64,000 nucleotides of DNA, from positions 313,385-377,384 of the forward strand of contig JAJVDF010000490.1 in NCBI GenBank assembly GCA_022410635.1. The letters are read 5' to 3'. The stretch is from Tretioscincus oriximinensis. Taxonomy: Eukaryota; Chordata; Lepidosauria; Squamata; Gymnophthalmidae. The notes beneath the pieces were generated by a model. That model was given only the letters and a program-made list of their open reading frames with translations. It ran no database searches and had not been told where the DNA came from. This document shows positions 1-11,700 of this stretch, one piece after another. Position 1 is the first letter of the stretch. Each line of letters starts with the position of its first letter. A program made the position numbers and the translations under genes.

Positions 1-571
1 AGCAGCGTTTGCACCCGGGTTCCCCTCCTGCTGCGGGGGGGGGGGGGCGCTCCCACACAGAGCCAGAGTAAATGCACAGCAGCTGCCCCATAGGTGGGAC
101 GGAGGAGCGGGGGTTCCAGCAGTGATGTGTGGACGCAGCTATATTCGGGGGCTAAAGCGGGGCAGGGGATGGAACCGGTGCGCAGGGGCGTTTAAGGGAC
201 CCGTTGGCCGCCCCAAGCCTGGGAGGCGCACTTCGCACTCTGCCCATTAGGGTTTATGTAGGAAGGGTTTCCAAGGGGGGAAAGGACAGGAATGCTGCCT
301 CTTTAAGCCCAATAGGGGATTCCTGCAGCTGCTCCTGCTGGCATTACAAGTTGCGCCTGCTTCGCTCTGCAGCATTCCTGCTTTGCTTTTTTTCCTGGCG
401 ACGGCGTGAAGGAGGTTTTGCACCCTCAGGCAGGATCTGCCTCTGAACTGGGGACGGGAGTTCTTGGTTTGCTTGTTTATACTTATACCACACTCTATGC
501 CCACTGGTGGCACCATTTAGCCTTTAAGTGTCGAATGAAACCCAAGCGTATACAAGGCAGGCTGCCCATGG
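1..571. other. GC-rich leading segment, no gene recognised
   Basis: The first 450 bp are GC-rich with a run of G near 38-47 and short open frames on both strands that match no family I know. NELFCD would be expected next to CTSZ on this side, but I recognised none of its exons, so it probably lies beyond the left edge. Confidence 0.4.
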
Positions 572-578
572 GTTAAGT

Positions 579-758
579 TAGGCTGACCAGAGGACCCCAT
601 TTTTTTTCGGGGGGGGGTGGAAACCCGCTTTTGAGGTGCCTCCCGGTTTTTGCTGAATCTTTTGAATTTTTTTTTTCCTCAGCAAAAACTGGGAGGCACC
701 CCAAAACCGGGCTTCCACCCCCCCCCCCCGAAAAAAATGGGCTCCTCTGGTCAGCCTA
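579..758. mobile_element. Foldback element, family A (copy 1)
   Basis: This 180-bp near-perfect palindrome has termini TAGGCTGACCAGAGGACCC and its complement. Its arms meet at an AT-rich centre near 665. It is flanked by an exact 7-bp duplication, GTTAAGT, at 572-578 and 759-765, which marks it as a transposed non-autonomous DNA element (MITE). It has no coding capacity. Related copies lie at 20544, 21201, 23868 and 36028. Confidence 0.88.
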
Positions 759-765
759 GTTAAGT

Positions 766-2914
766 GAGCTCAAGAACAGGAGCGAATTCCTTAACCTGAC
801 ACAGCTTTCATACCCCTACGACAATGATCTTTAAAATGTTTATTTCCCTCCCCAAAGCTCTTATAAATCTTGCAAGGCAGATACCTAGAATGATGAAGAA
901 CGAAGCACAAATTAATGATTATGCTTAATCTGGGCTGGGAGCGGGGCTGAGAAAGGAGATGCATTTTTTTGAGAATTCAGAAGGTGTCAACAACAGGATG
1001 TGGGATATGTGATAACAAGATGGGGAGAAGGCAAACAACATAAAGCTGGAAACGTGTGGAAATAATACTCTTCCTTTTGACCCGGCCTGCCTTGCCAGGT
1101 TGTTACGAGAATAAAAAGAAGAAGAGGAAAATGGGCTGTTCTGCTCCTTGAGCCAAGAAAAATCAGGAAATAAATGCTATACATAAATATGGTTGGTGTA
1201 CCAGGCATGTCTCTCTCTCTGATTTGCTATTTATTCATTCATTCCTACCTACCTACTTCCATGCATGCATGTACCCCCCTATACCCAAAGGTCGCACAGT
1301 GACCAACAATAAAAGCAAAATTACAAAATCTGTGCATTGAAACAATATCTGAAAGTGGAAAGAAAAACGGCATTTCTTCAACCAAAGGCCAGGTTAAAGA
1401 GGTGCATCTTCAAGGGTCTTCTAAAAGAATACGGTGAGGGTGACTGACGCACCTTGAGGGGAGTGTGAAGGCCCCATGGGGTGGCCAGACGCCCACGATC
1501 CCTGCCAAGCAGGAGGTTGCCCCCTCTTCCTTTCACTATCCACACACCTGAGCCTATAGGGGTAACTTCCCTCCAAAGCCTCTTTATTAAGCAAGCCCAA
1601 CTTGCCACCATCCAGCGTAGCCTGGTGTCTCTTTTATGGACAAGAGACTACCAGGAGTTTACCTTAGGGAAATGAGGACAAAGCTTTAGTCCCTTTGCTT
1701 TCCCTGCCTGGGCTGCTTTTAGATTTCACACCGAGACCAGTAAAGGTTAACATGTAAAGCAACTTTATTTTACAGATCAGAAATAAAGAAATGGAAACCG
1801 TGGCTTTAACCTTTCTTTGCCCTGAGTTCAACCCCCNCACACACAAGTTCATATATCACCTTATGTCCACCCCCTCCTCTTGCTGAGTGGCTTGATGCAG
1901 TTTCAAGGTGTTGAGTTCTTTATAGCTTTCATGGAGCACCAAATAACATTCTCTGCTTCTTTATGTTTGGTATATTCCTTTCTATATTTCTAGCTCAGAA
2001 CTGGAACATCTCAGAGAACTTCCCCTCATTGGAACAAGTGTAGGTGCCCCGCAATCTGCAGAAGGGAGGNCATCCAGGTGCCACCACTAAGAAGGCCTGA
2101 CTAAGGTATCCCAAGGTGGTGTTCTGTATTATTTGGCTCTAGGCAGAAGGTTGTCCATCGTGTGGGGGAACAGCCCTGGCAGCAGTGTGAATGCAATGAG
2201 TGAAGCCTTCTGGGCTGGATTCAGTTTGCTTTGCCCACCACCCACATGTTGGGTGCATGCAGTGCCCTTCCCCAATTGTGGTGAGGGGGGTTTTATACTC
2301 TGCTTTTCTGCTTCATCAAGCTTAGTGATGCAAATATTTGTTGAATAAAGATAAAGAACATGCAACCCAAACAGGTTGCTTTTCTCAGCTTCACGTAAGA
2401 GAACAGAAGAGAAATGTGGGAAATTGCCATATTCTGACATTCTAACCACAAGACTAGATCTTTCTTAAGTCTGTAACAGGTTTCCTTCCCTGATTAGAGG
2501 AATTTATCACAATATCAGTAGTTTCTAGCTTCCTGGTACAAAGCAAAGAACTTCAACCACAAGAATCACAGCTCTTTTCTCAATCCATTTATGTCCCTTT
2601 CTGCACTGGGACTTTCATATTATATTCTCAAATAGGACTCCACTATTTGCCTATCAGGGCAGAAGTCGTGTACACTAGCATGCGTAGAGCAGGGCCCCAT
2701 TTCAGAATATAATCCAGTTTTCCTACGTAGCAAATCATTTAGCTGAAGTAATGAAAAAACAGGTTATAATATATGGACTAAGACTCAGTGAAGCGTCTCA
2801 TGATTTCTTCCTNCTCTTCAAACTCTGGGCAACCTCTTTGAGCTGTGCTTTCTCTGCCTTCGTTCAGCAAATATTTATACAATAAGCTTGTTTAAATTGC
2901 TGGCATTTTTAAGA
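766..2914. other. Mostly unassigned 3' flank of CTSZ
   Basis: Apart from the L2-like fragment near 1310-1480, I see no gene or named repeat in this stretch. Open frames here are short and lack known motifs. Confidence 0.5.
1310..1480 (-). mobile_element. L2-like LINE 3' fragment
   Basis: On the minus strand it reads LKMHLFNLAFG followed by a UTR-like tail. It matches the end of the plus-strand fragment at 8725-9112 (same FNPAFG-type end). Heavily degraded. Confidence 0.6.
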
Positions 2915-4015
2915 CATTGCAAGTTTCAGTGTTGTTATTTAATCATTCAACTATATCCACTACTTTGTGACCCCTTTGATCATAGCACGCCAGGCTTCTC
3001 TGCCTGCCTCTGCTACCTGAAGTCTGGTCAAACTCATGTTGGTTGCCTCCATGGACACCAGCTATCTATCTTGGTCTTGACTGCCCACTTCTTTTGACTT
3101 CATCTTTCTCAGCATCTGGATCTTTCCCAGGCTTCTCATTATGTGGTCAAAGTATTTGAACTTCAGCATTTATCCTTCCATCATGAAGTGACGGCAGAAT
3201 TCTTTTAGTTCACTGATTTGTTATCTTTTCAGTCCAAGGAACGCTGAAGAGTTTTCCAGCACCATAGTTCAAAAGCATCAATTCCTTCATGCTCAGAAAT
3301 CATTGGGGAACTTACAAATATACGTCAGATAAATATTCCTGTAGTGAAAGAGGTTCTTATTGGTAATATGAATCCAAGACAGTTAGGGAGGGAAAACGCA
3401 TGTATATTTAAACAAGGCATAAGGGCAGCCCATATTCTAATAGCAAGAGGGTGGAAGGATAAAGTTAAATGGACACAGGAAGCCTGGTATGATTATATGT
3501 CAGAAATTGTACTCTTTGATTATCTAAGGGAAAGAAGGCTAAAAAGATTTGGAATTTTATTATGTCCAGTGTGGGAGGTAAANTGGAGGGCCTTCATTTC
3601 CCATGTGATTTTTTATAAGATGTATTCACCCACGGCATTTACAATATATTGGATTTTGGATTTGAAAAGACTTACTTAACATTTTTAGGTATCCTCGAGT
3701 AGGGGGGGGAGGGAAGGGGAGCACGTTCTGGTGTGGTGGTGGTATATTCTTTTATGGTATGACTTGTATTGGGTGATTCGTTGGATTCAACGTATATATG
3801 TGTGTAATTATGTATTGTCATACTTATATATTAAAAAATAAATTTATAAAAAAAAAAATCCTTCGTGCTCAACTTGACTTATAGTCCAATTCTCAAAGTC
3901 GTACATTACTACAGAAAACAACGTGGCTGCAAAACTGTGGACTTTTGGTAGCAAGCTTATGCCTCTGCTTTTTAGTATCCTGTCTAGGTTTACTATACCT
4001 TTCCTCCCAAACAAG
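2915..4015 (-). mobile_element. RTE/BovB LINE fragment, split by an L1
   Basis: Minus-strand translation gives EHEGIDAFELWCWK and, on the other side of the insertion, an NWTISQVEH-like stretch. This is the conserved C-terminal region of BovB/RTE reverse transcriptase, with several stops. The BovB sequence covers 2915-3295 and 3872-4015; the middle is a later L1 insertion. BovB is abundant in squamates and is known to have moved horizontally between vertebrates, which supports the host assignment. Confidence 0.8.
3296..3858 (+). mobile_element. 5'-truncated L1 LINE 3' end inserted in BovB
   Basis: An open frame at 3344-3679 encodes the C terminus of L1 ORF2 (RAAHILIARGWKDKVKW and a WRAF motif), with one N. 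A short UTR and an A-rich tail ending at 3858 follow. Target duplications TCCTTCATGCTCA (3283-3295) and TCCTTCGTGCTCA (3859-3871) differ at one base, showing target-primed insertion into the BovB fragment. Confidence 0.88.
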
Positions 4016-5639
4016 TGATTTTTAATTTTATGGCTGCAGTCACAACTGCAGTGACCTTTATCTCCAAGAAAATAAAATTTAAGATCATGCTTATTTAATA
4101 AAATATTGAAAAGAAAAGGAAATAATAATTGTGAGGCATAAGTACCATGTTTTATTGTTTTTACTTGGGTATTGAATACAAACTGGTATGGGATACATGA
4201 TCTACATTTTCAGTTCCATGGTTAAATTGGGATATTGACCTATTAAAATTAAAACAGATGCCGGGAAAAACATATGGTAAGTAAAATTTATAAATTATTA
4301 ACTGGCAAAAAAAAGCTACATCAAAGTCTTAGTTAGTTTAGTTTAACTGAGATCAGAAAAATTATTAATCAGAACAATGTTAACAAAAGGAAAAGTAGCT
4401 AAAGAACTCCAATGCAAAATTCTTCATAGATTTTTGGAACGTGGAGTAAAATGGATTGGATAGATAATTTTTTTAATTTAAGAATTAAATGTTTTCCAGA
4501 ATTCAGTATTTTGCTTATTTTCTATTCACAAAATTTTGGAACTAATCAAAAATATTAAAAAGTTACTAAGTGACTCATCATACTACTGAAGTAGGTGAGG
4601 AATTGGAACTTTCTAGACACGGAGGACTATTATATCAGGAAAACATAAGCTGGAGATAACTGGTTCGATCATCTGGAGTTTGTCGATCAAAACACAGGAC
4701 CCAGGATTTTAATTAAAGGAATAGCAAGACTACAGATGTTAAAGGACTTTCAACAATTCAGTGCAGTCTGGGGGTGGAGGGGTATGGGGAATTTTTCTTT
4801 AATTTTATGTTTGTTGAAACGACTATTGTTATGGTTACAAATAAAAAAATATATTTTTGATTTAAAAAATGGATAATGACTACTATGTGTATAGGTCCCT
4901 CCTTCCCTTGAACAGTACAAGTGTAAAACTAAAAAATTATGCCAGCATAATTATATCTTCTACCCCTTGAATCCTGGAATAATAACTACAAAATATAAGT
5001 CATTGCTTGACCTAAAGCATCAGTTTTCAGTGCCCTCATGAATGTTTAGAAAGAGTTGAAGAAAACCAGAGAATGGGAAACCAACATAGAGAGGCCTAGC
5101 CCAAGGCATGGTCACCTGTAGATCAGTCCATAGTGCAGACAAAGCATTGCAGGATTTGCATAGGCTGGCTTACCAGACCAGGGCCAACACAAGTCATTTT
5201 GTGCCATTAACACAGTCATTCACTAAAGATTCTGCAGGCAGGTTTGAATTCTTTCTACTAGACAATCCTTAGGTGATTCCAGGGCCATTCTGCGGAAGGC
5301 AAGTTTCCAGTAGATTTGGTGTCCCATTAGACTGGCCAGGGCAGAATCACGGCAGTCAATGAACCAGGTCTTTACCTGGTTTCAGACTAGCTTTTCATTA
5401 CATGGTGTCATAAGGGATTTTAAAACCTGCATGTTTACTTGCATAATGTGCAGACACAGTTGCTATGAAATCTCTGTAGTCCCAGTGTCAGGCCAAAGGG
5501 CAGACTGGGTCAATAATTCATCTTGGAAAGCAATAGCAAAAACTGTTTTCCTCTTGTCCTGAGTAAGAAGGGGGGAATCATTTTGTTGGAAGGTTTCTTT
5601 CTTTTTTAAAAAAATAATAAGTGCAGCCCGTCAAAAGAT
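4016..5639. other. AT-rich 3' flank of CTSZ
   Basis: About 4560-4870 resembles an L1 3' UTR (purine/T-rich, ending in A-rich sequence). The rest down to the CTSZ stop presumably includes the CTSZ 3' UTR. No further gene was seen. Confidence 0.45.
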
Positions 5640-5753
5640 TCAAGGAACTATTGGGTCCCCATAAGTACAATCCCATTCCAAGCCGAGGTTGTAAAAATGT
5701 CCCCTTCCACCTTTATAGGCGCTTGTCACGATTCTAAGCCAGCCATTCTCACC
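5640..5753 (-). CDS. CTSZ: CTSZ coding exon 6 (C terminus and stop)
   Basis: The acceptor is cttgcag. 114 nt including TGA at 5642-5640. It encodes [14 protein letters not shown] and ends CTYGDPIVP. It aligns to the C-terminal exon of vertebrate cathepsin Z. It has one extra terminal residue, and the usually conserved AIEEHC stretch reads GLEWDC here. I found no clear AATAAA for this gene below the stop, so its 3' end is undetermined. Confidence 0.94.
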   Translation of the reverse strand, partial: GENGWLRIVTSAYKGGRGHFYNLGLEWDCTYGDPIVP

Positions 5754-8700
5754 CTGCAAGTAATTACATCCAAGAGTTAGAATGTCATACATTTCAGGTA
5801 GCAAAAGTTTCTTCTCTTACTATTATACTATGGACATTCTTGTGCACCAAATTTTGATTGCAAAAAGATGATGGTATCAAGATCAATTGTTTTGGCTGTA
5901 TCTCTGTGTTGACGTATCTAGATCCCTGGATATCTAGTCATCTAGATGCCTGAGAGACAGTATGTGGGTGATTTCCCCCGTCTCACTATCAGTTTTGACA
6001 AGGAAGGGTGGATCAGAGTCTATTCTCAAAATGGCTTTTCACCCAATTCAATTGCTACATCTTTTTGAGATGCTTAGAAACGTCACTTCAAAAAGGGTCC
6101 AGCAACAGTCTAGAGCTTTCTGGTGTCTGGTTACTAAGGCACATGAAAATCAGTGTAGAGGTCACATGAACACAGGAGCTGTTCCCCTTTGATTTATGTT
6201 TTTTTTAGTTATGTGCAGCTGTTTCTCAGTCTTTGAAGTTTGCAAAAGCCTGTGGNATTGAAGCTGTGAAGTGACCCACTTCCCTGTTTATGGCAAAAAC
6301 AATAGGCCCTGTAGACGAAGCGAGAGAGATCAGCAGCTCTGAAATGGTAGCCCAATATACGATTTGCTCTACTCTGTAAATAGCAACTTTGATCCCCAGG
6401 CTGTATCTGCACATGTGGTGGTGAAGCAATTCACCAGATCTAGAACAGGGTTGAACTTCGGAGGTTGCCACAAGGCTTCTTAGGTAAACCCAGTGGCACA
6501 ATTTGGTGTACCACTTAAATGGGTTTTCCTGCAAAATCAGCTCACAGAGGTCTGTGCCTTTCTGCACACATTTCTAGGCCAGTCTTTCAGCCCCTGAACA
6601 ACAGGTCTACCAGTATTTACACCTTTAGTGTTTTTTTGGGTCACCTTGACTATTACAGATGCAGAAGCCAAGGAACGGAGCCTGTTCAGTTTACATTGTA
6701 CCCGAATACTGGCAAATACAGAAAATATCTGTGACTGCAGTTCCTGAATTCTAAGACAAGACAAGCCTGTACATTGCATGACACCTAAAGCAAATTTTGA
6801 TTCATGAAGGGCTCTTTGTGTTTAAACAACAACAACAAAAATACTGTTAGATATAATGATAATAAGGGATACAACTTTTGGTATTGGTCACTAGATTGAA
6901 ACACCTCATAAGCAAAAGTATTTGATCACCCACCCATACAAGTGAATGCTGATATGAGCGAATAGTTTGGACAACATAGTGTATAAGGCTATGTTTACAC
7001 TAAATTGTATATATACCCCATTGTATATATACACACCCAATTATGCCCTATTTGTAGGCTTCCTTGTGGGTTTCCTTTTCACTGTCAGAATAAGGCTGTG
7101 AAATTAGAAGGGCCAGTGGGCTGATCCAGTAAGACATTTCTTACATTCGTTGGGTCTACAAGCCCCATGTTTTGTGGGCCTTCAGCACATTCAATTGGTT
7201 CGGTTTTTCCTCTCTTTCAATATTCTATGTGCAATCAAAGTTTATCTTCATACCCTGCAAGAAAATCTGCCTCATTTAAAACATCATTTTCCCAAAGACC
7301 CTTGGCTTTGCGCGATTGGCTTACCCATGGCTCGCCCCAAGAGTTACGGACAATCCAGTATTCCGTTCCATTTTCTACTCCCCAACCAGCGACGGAGACT
7401 ATGTGATTTATTAGAGGAAGAAGGTGGAATTCTTTATGAATGCCTCCGGTGTATTTGTCCAGCTTGGAAGTAGCCATGATTCCACAACTATTCAGAGATT
7501 AGGAAACAAGCAAAAGCAGCATAATGTATTTAGGATGGGCTGAGGTTTCTGAAATACAGTCATAATTTATATTACACAATTTTGTGCAGCATAATTCTAT
7601 TCTTACACAATTTACGGTATCTAACACGATTTTTACANCACTTTTGTTCTTACAGGTTAAGTAAAATTTGACTCTCCTTGCTTAATGCAACCTCAAAAAT
7701 CTTCAGTAATGCTTACCCACCTTTGACTTACTTTGGCTAGAACAAATTGAAAAGATTGCTAGTTCATTCCCCAGCCTTCCCCTGCTGGTAGGCAAGAGCA
7801 AGTCAGCTAAGAAAATTACACAGAAGTACCCATAGAGGTGCCCGTGATGTGGTCAGTCAAGAACTTGATTCAGTTTTATGGTTCTCAACAAATTCATCCC
7901 TGACAACTGACGCTTCACACAGTCAAGTCCTTTGAAGATGGATATTGAAAAACTTGGGTTCCAACCTGAATTCTGGACTAATTCAGAACATCCCAGAAAA
8001 TCTAATTGGCAAATGGCTTTGAAAATCTCTGTTCCCACAGCATGGCAGGTTCCTTCATCACGTCGTTTTGCACTGTACAGAATGGCTTGTAGGAACCAAA
8101 CCATAGCATTACTCAAGAGATAGCTATATCGATTTAAATATAACATTACAAAAAACCTGGCAGCTATACTAAGATCTCCACAGTAAAAAAGATAATGTTG
8201 CTTTCAGTCTGTTCCTATGGAGTAAGAAAGCATAACCTCTCTTTAATGAACATTTCTTCCCTTTCTCAGCAAGATAGACTAATTATATATTTCCTCAGTA
8301 AGTTGTTCCTGCTCTGATTAAGTAATCTTGTAGCTAAGGATCTTGGGAGCTATACTCCAAAGAAGGAACTTTAAGATGCGTCAAGGTCCATTATATCAAT
8401 TGATTTAAGAGGCTCAGATTCTGCTTGGGTGTCTCCAAGGTTTTCAGACATGTTTTCAAAACACATTTTTTTTAACATTCCTCTGATAGATTAGTTGCAC
8501 TAAATTAACACCCTAGCTTATACACCACAGTTGTCTCAAGGCAGATCACAATAAAATAATTATAAAAACAGCTAATAACTAAAAAACAATAACTGTGTCT
8601 GAATGGGAAGAGAACTTTATTCCCTCAGCTGAATGTCAGGGTGAACAGCTAAAATGCCTGTAGTTACTTGGAAAATTGCCACAAGCAAACTCATGCCATA

Positions 8701-11700
8701 AAATGGTTCAGAGGCTGCATTTGGTACNCANCAGCTAGACTGTTGACCGGAACAACTGGCTGGACACAAATCATTCCAGTCTTCAAAGAGCTGCATTGGC
8801 TGCCAATCCGCTGTTGAAAGTTAACTTTAACTTATAAGGCCTTAAATAACTTGGGTCCCAAACGCCTAAAGGAAGGCCTTTTCCCATACCAACCTGNCCA
8901 TGCCTTAAGATCTGCAGGGGAGGCTCTCCTCTCAACAGCAAATGAAGTGGGAACCCAGGGCATAGTCTCCCCCTTGGGGTATGTCTGTCACCAACACTGT
9001 ATTATTTTAGAAAGTCCTTGAAGACACACTTCTTTAACCCGGCCTTTGGTTGAAGAAATGTCATTTTNCCCCCCACCTTCAGATACTGTTTCAATACTGT
9101 TTTAATATTTCAATTTGGGTATATGGATGGATGGAGAAAGAAAGAAAGCCAGGTTGTTACCTGATGGGTCCATTTTTATAGATCTCAGCCATCATTTTGG
9201 ATCTCCCACTGATTATTCCGTAATCCCCAACCTTCCAGAGGGTGTAGTTCTTTATTATGTTGCACGTGTCAAAGAAACTACATGTGCCACATTCATTAAA
9301 TGTCTTGCACTCTGAAAAATCAACCAAGAAGTTCAATTAACATAAGATGTTGTCTTTGGTTCAGTATCTATAAAATGAAAGCAACAGTCCTTTCTACACT
9401 GTGCCTTACGTCTCAGTACAGAGATCAGCCATTCACAGGCTAATGCAGACTGGTAGGCATTAACATAGAGATAGTAAGTGTCTCTTCCATGATATAATTC
9501 AAAATAAGGCCCAATNCAGAAATCATCGCTTTCTACACAGGCCTTTCAAGTTGGTGTATGGTTGGCTGGGAATGAGGAGATTAAANAAAGATACACTAAA
9601 TTTATTTACCANTATTTATTTATTTATATTCCACCCTATACCTAGAAATCTCAGGGTGGATGACATAAAAAAGCATAAACCAGTTTAAATAGAACAGTTA
9701 AAAATAGGAGGTTTGGCCCAGCCAAAAACAACTGCAAACAGATGTGTCTTCCAACAGGTGTTTGAATGTGTACAGAATAAGATACCTGATGTACCTCAGA
9801 GGAAAGACCATTCCACAACCTAGGGGCTATCACTGAGAAGGCCCTCCCACACATCCATACCCCGTTTACGAGTGAAGGAGGTGGGACTGTCAGGAGAGCC
9901 TCCTCAGAAATCTTAAGATAGGTACATATGGGAGGTGGTATTCCTTCAAATGCACCCAAGTGCCCCAGAAGCCATTAGTGACAATTTACTATGACAGTGG
10001 AAGAGTTACCTTAAAAACCCCAGATTCATCATTGTTAGGAAGTAAGTGAAATCTGCCTGACACCTCCCCTCATGCCAAATGAAACCTCACAGTCCCTAGC
10101 TAGTGTCCTTGGCTTCTGTGGGCAGGTATCACCCCCCAAAATGACTAGCAGTAGATTTTTTGCATTATTTAACCCAAAGATTATCTTGCGGGGACAAAAA
10201 AATGAGGGGAAAACCTGCTTGCCCCTTTCCTGATGCACACTTTCTCTCTGAAAGTAGCCCCAGTGTGGATTAAGTCTTCAGTGTAACTAGGCCCTAGGAA
10301 CAATTCAATGCCCAGAAAAGCTTCCCAGCTGGAATACCTCTTGCCATGTAGCAACTGTAATTTCGTGCTCTTTTACCAAAGTAAAAAACACCAAAATAGT
10401 TACTTTTACATGCTGTACCTCACACTACTAATCAGCACCCATTTCTATGTTTTAATGTAGTACTTTGATATTTCTCTTTTCTTAAATAGCCTTTATTATT
10501 TCAGCTGGTGGTATTAATTTTACAATTGGATGCTTAATAACTCCCACCTGCTTTTTTAAAAATTATCAAAATTGAACAAATATATATATATGCATGAAAA
10601 TTCTCAAATCTTTATGGAAGAATTTTCCTCCAGAACAAAAATCCCAGAATCTGAACTACACTCACAGGGGACAATAATATGTTCCTGTTTCACCCATGTA
10701 ATATATGAGCACATTCCCAGTGTAATTCAGTTTGGATTTTGACCGTTTGTGAACTTGCCTGTGCTAAATCANCCCATCTCAAACTGTTTNACTTGGGGTG
10801 GTTCTGCTGGCCCAGAACAGACTATCCACCTTTAGATAGCTTGCACTAGGTCAGGTCAACGGTACCTGAAATGTACACCACTCCCTCTATGAGAGCTTCA
10901 ATAGCCAGAAGGGAAAGATCCTACCCTCAGAATCCTAGGGGACCCACATCAGCACTGCAATTCACTGTGCCACTGAAATGGCTCCTCTTGCTATATTGGC
11001 CTAAAAAGTCAAGTGCCCTACTGCACATCTCTCTTGGGCAATGGAATGGCACCAGGACTGCTGATTGGTTTTTAAAAAGAGGTCCACTGATTTCGGTCTC
11101 CTGGAGTTAGCTATCCTACGTGGATGGAGATCCTAGCAGGGTTTGGGTCCTCTTCTATTCTATCAGAATAAAGAACAAGAAGCCCAAAGGGGTCCTAGAC
11201 TTCTTGTTACACCAGGTTACCAGTAAATACAGAAAAGGCCTTTAATGGTCTACATCCTTGAAAGCCAATGCTGCCTGATAAACGTGAATATATGTGACAG
11301 GCCAGAGTCAGGCAAAGAAATCATCTCACTTTGGTCTTTTGCTTGATAATTGTTACATGTCTCATCCGGGATGCCATGATGATGTGCATACTGCCATACA
11401 CCCAGATGATCTCCACCATGACAGGTTCCCGATCCGGCACAGTCAAGTACATGCTGGACTGACAGATATGCAGAAGGCCAAGAGCCGTTCCTCTTGATGT
11501 TGATTCGATCTGAGAAAAAAAGACAACCAGAAACAGAAATTAGGAGTACTTGTAGCTACAAACAGGATTCAGATGGAGGTTAATAATGGGCACGTTCGGA
11601 CTTTATCTGAGTCATTGGTGGGCTGGTTTCCCTGTGACCTGTGTTTTCCTTTGCTATGCGCATACATGTGAACTCACAGGCTTGCACAGACACACAAAAC

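Larger units (their letters stand above)
5754..9160 (-). other. CTSZ: CTSZ introns 4 and 5 (outside exon 5)
   Basis: Intron 5 (5754-7324) has no recognisable element. Intron 4 (7488-9160) carries an L2-like LINE fragment at 8725-9112. The rest is AT-rich unassigned sequence. Confidence 0.7.

Noticed and set aside
1..5639. Expected neighbour NELFCD
   Set aside because: No exon recognised on either strand. It is probably outside the window.
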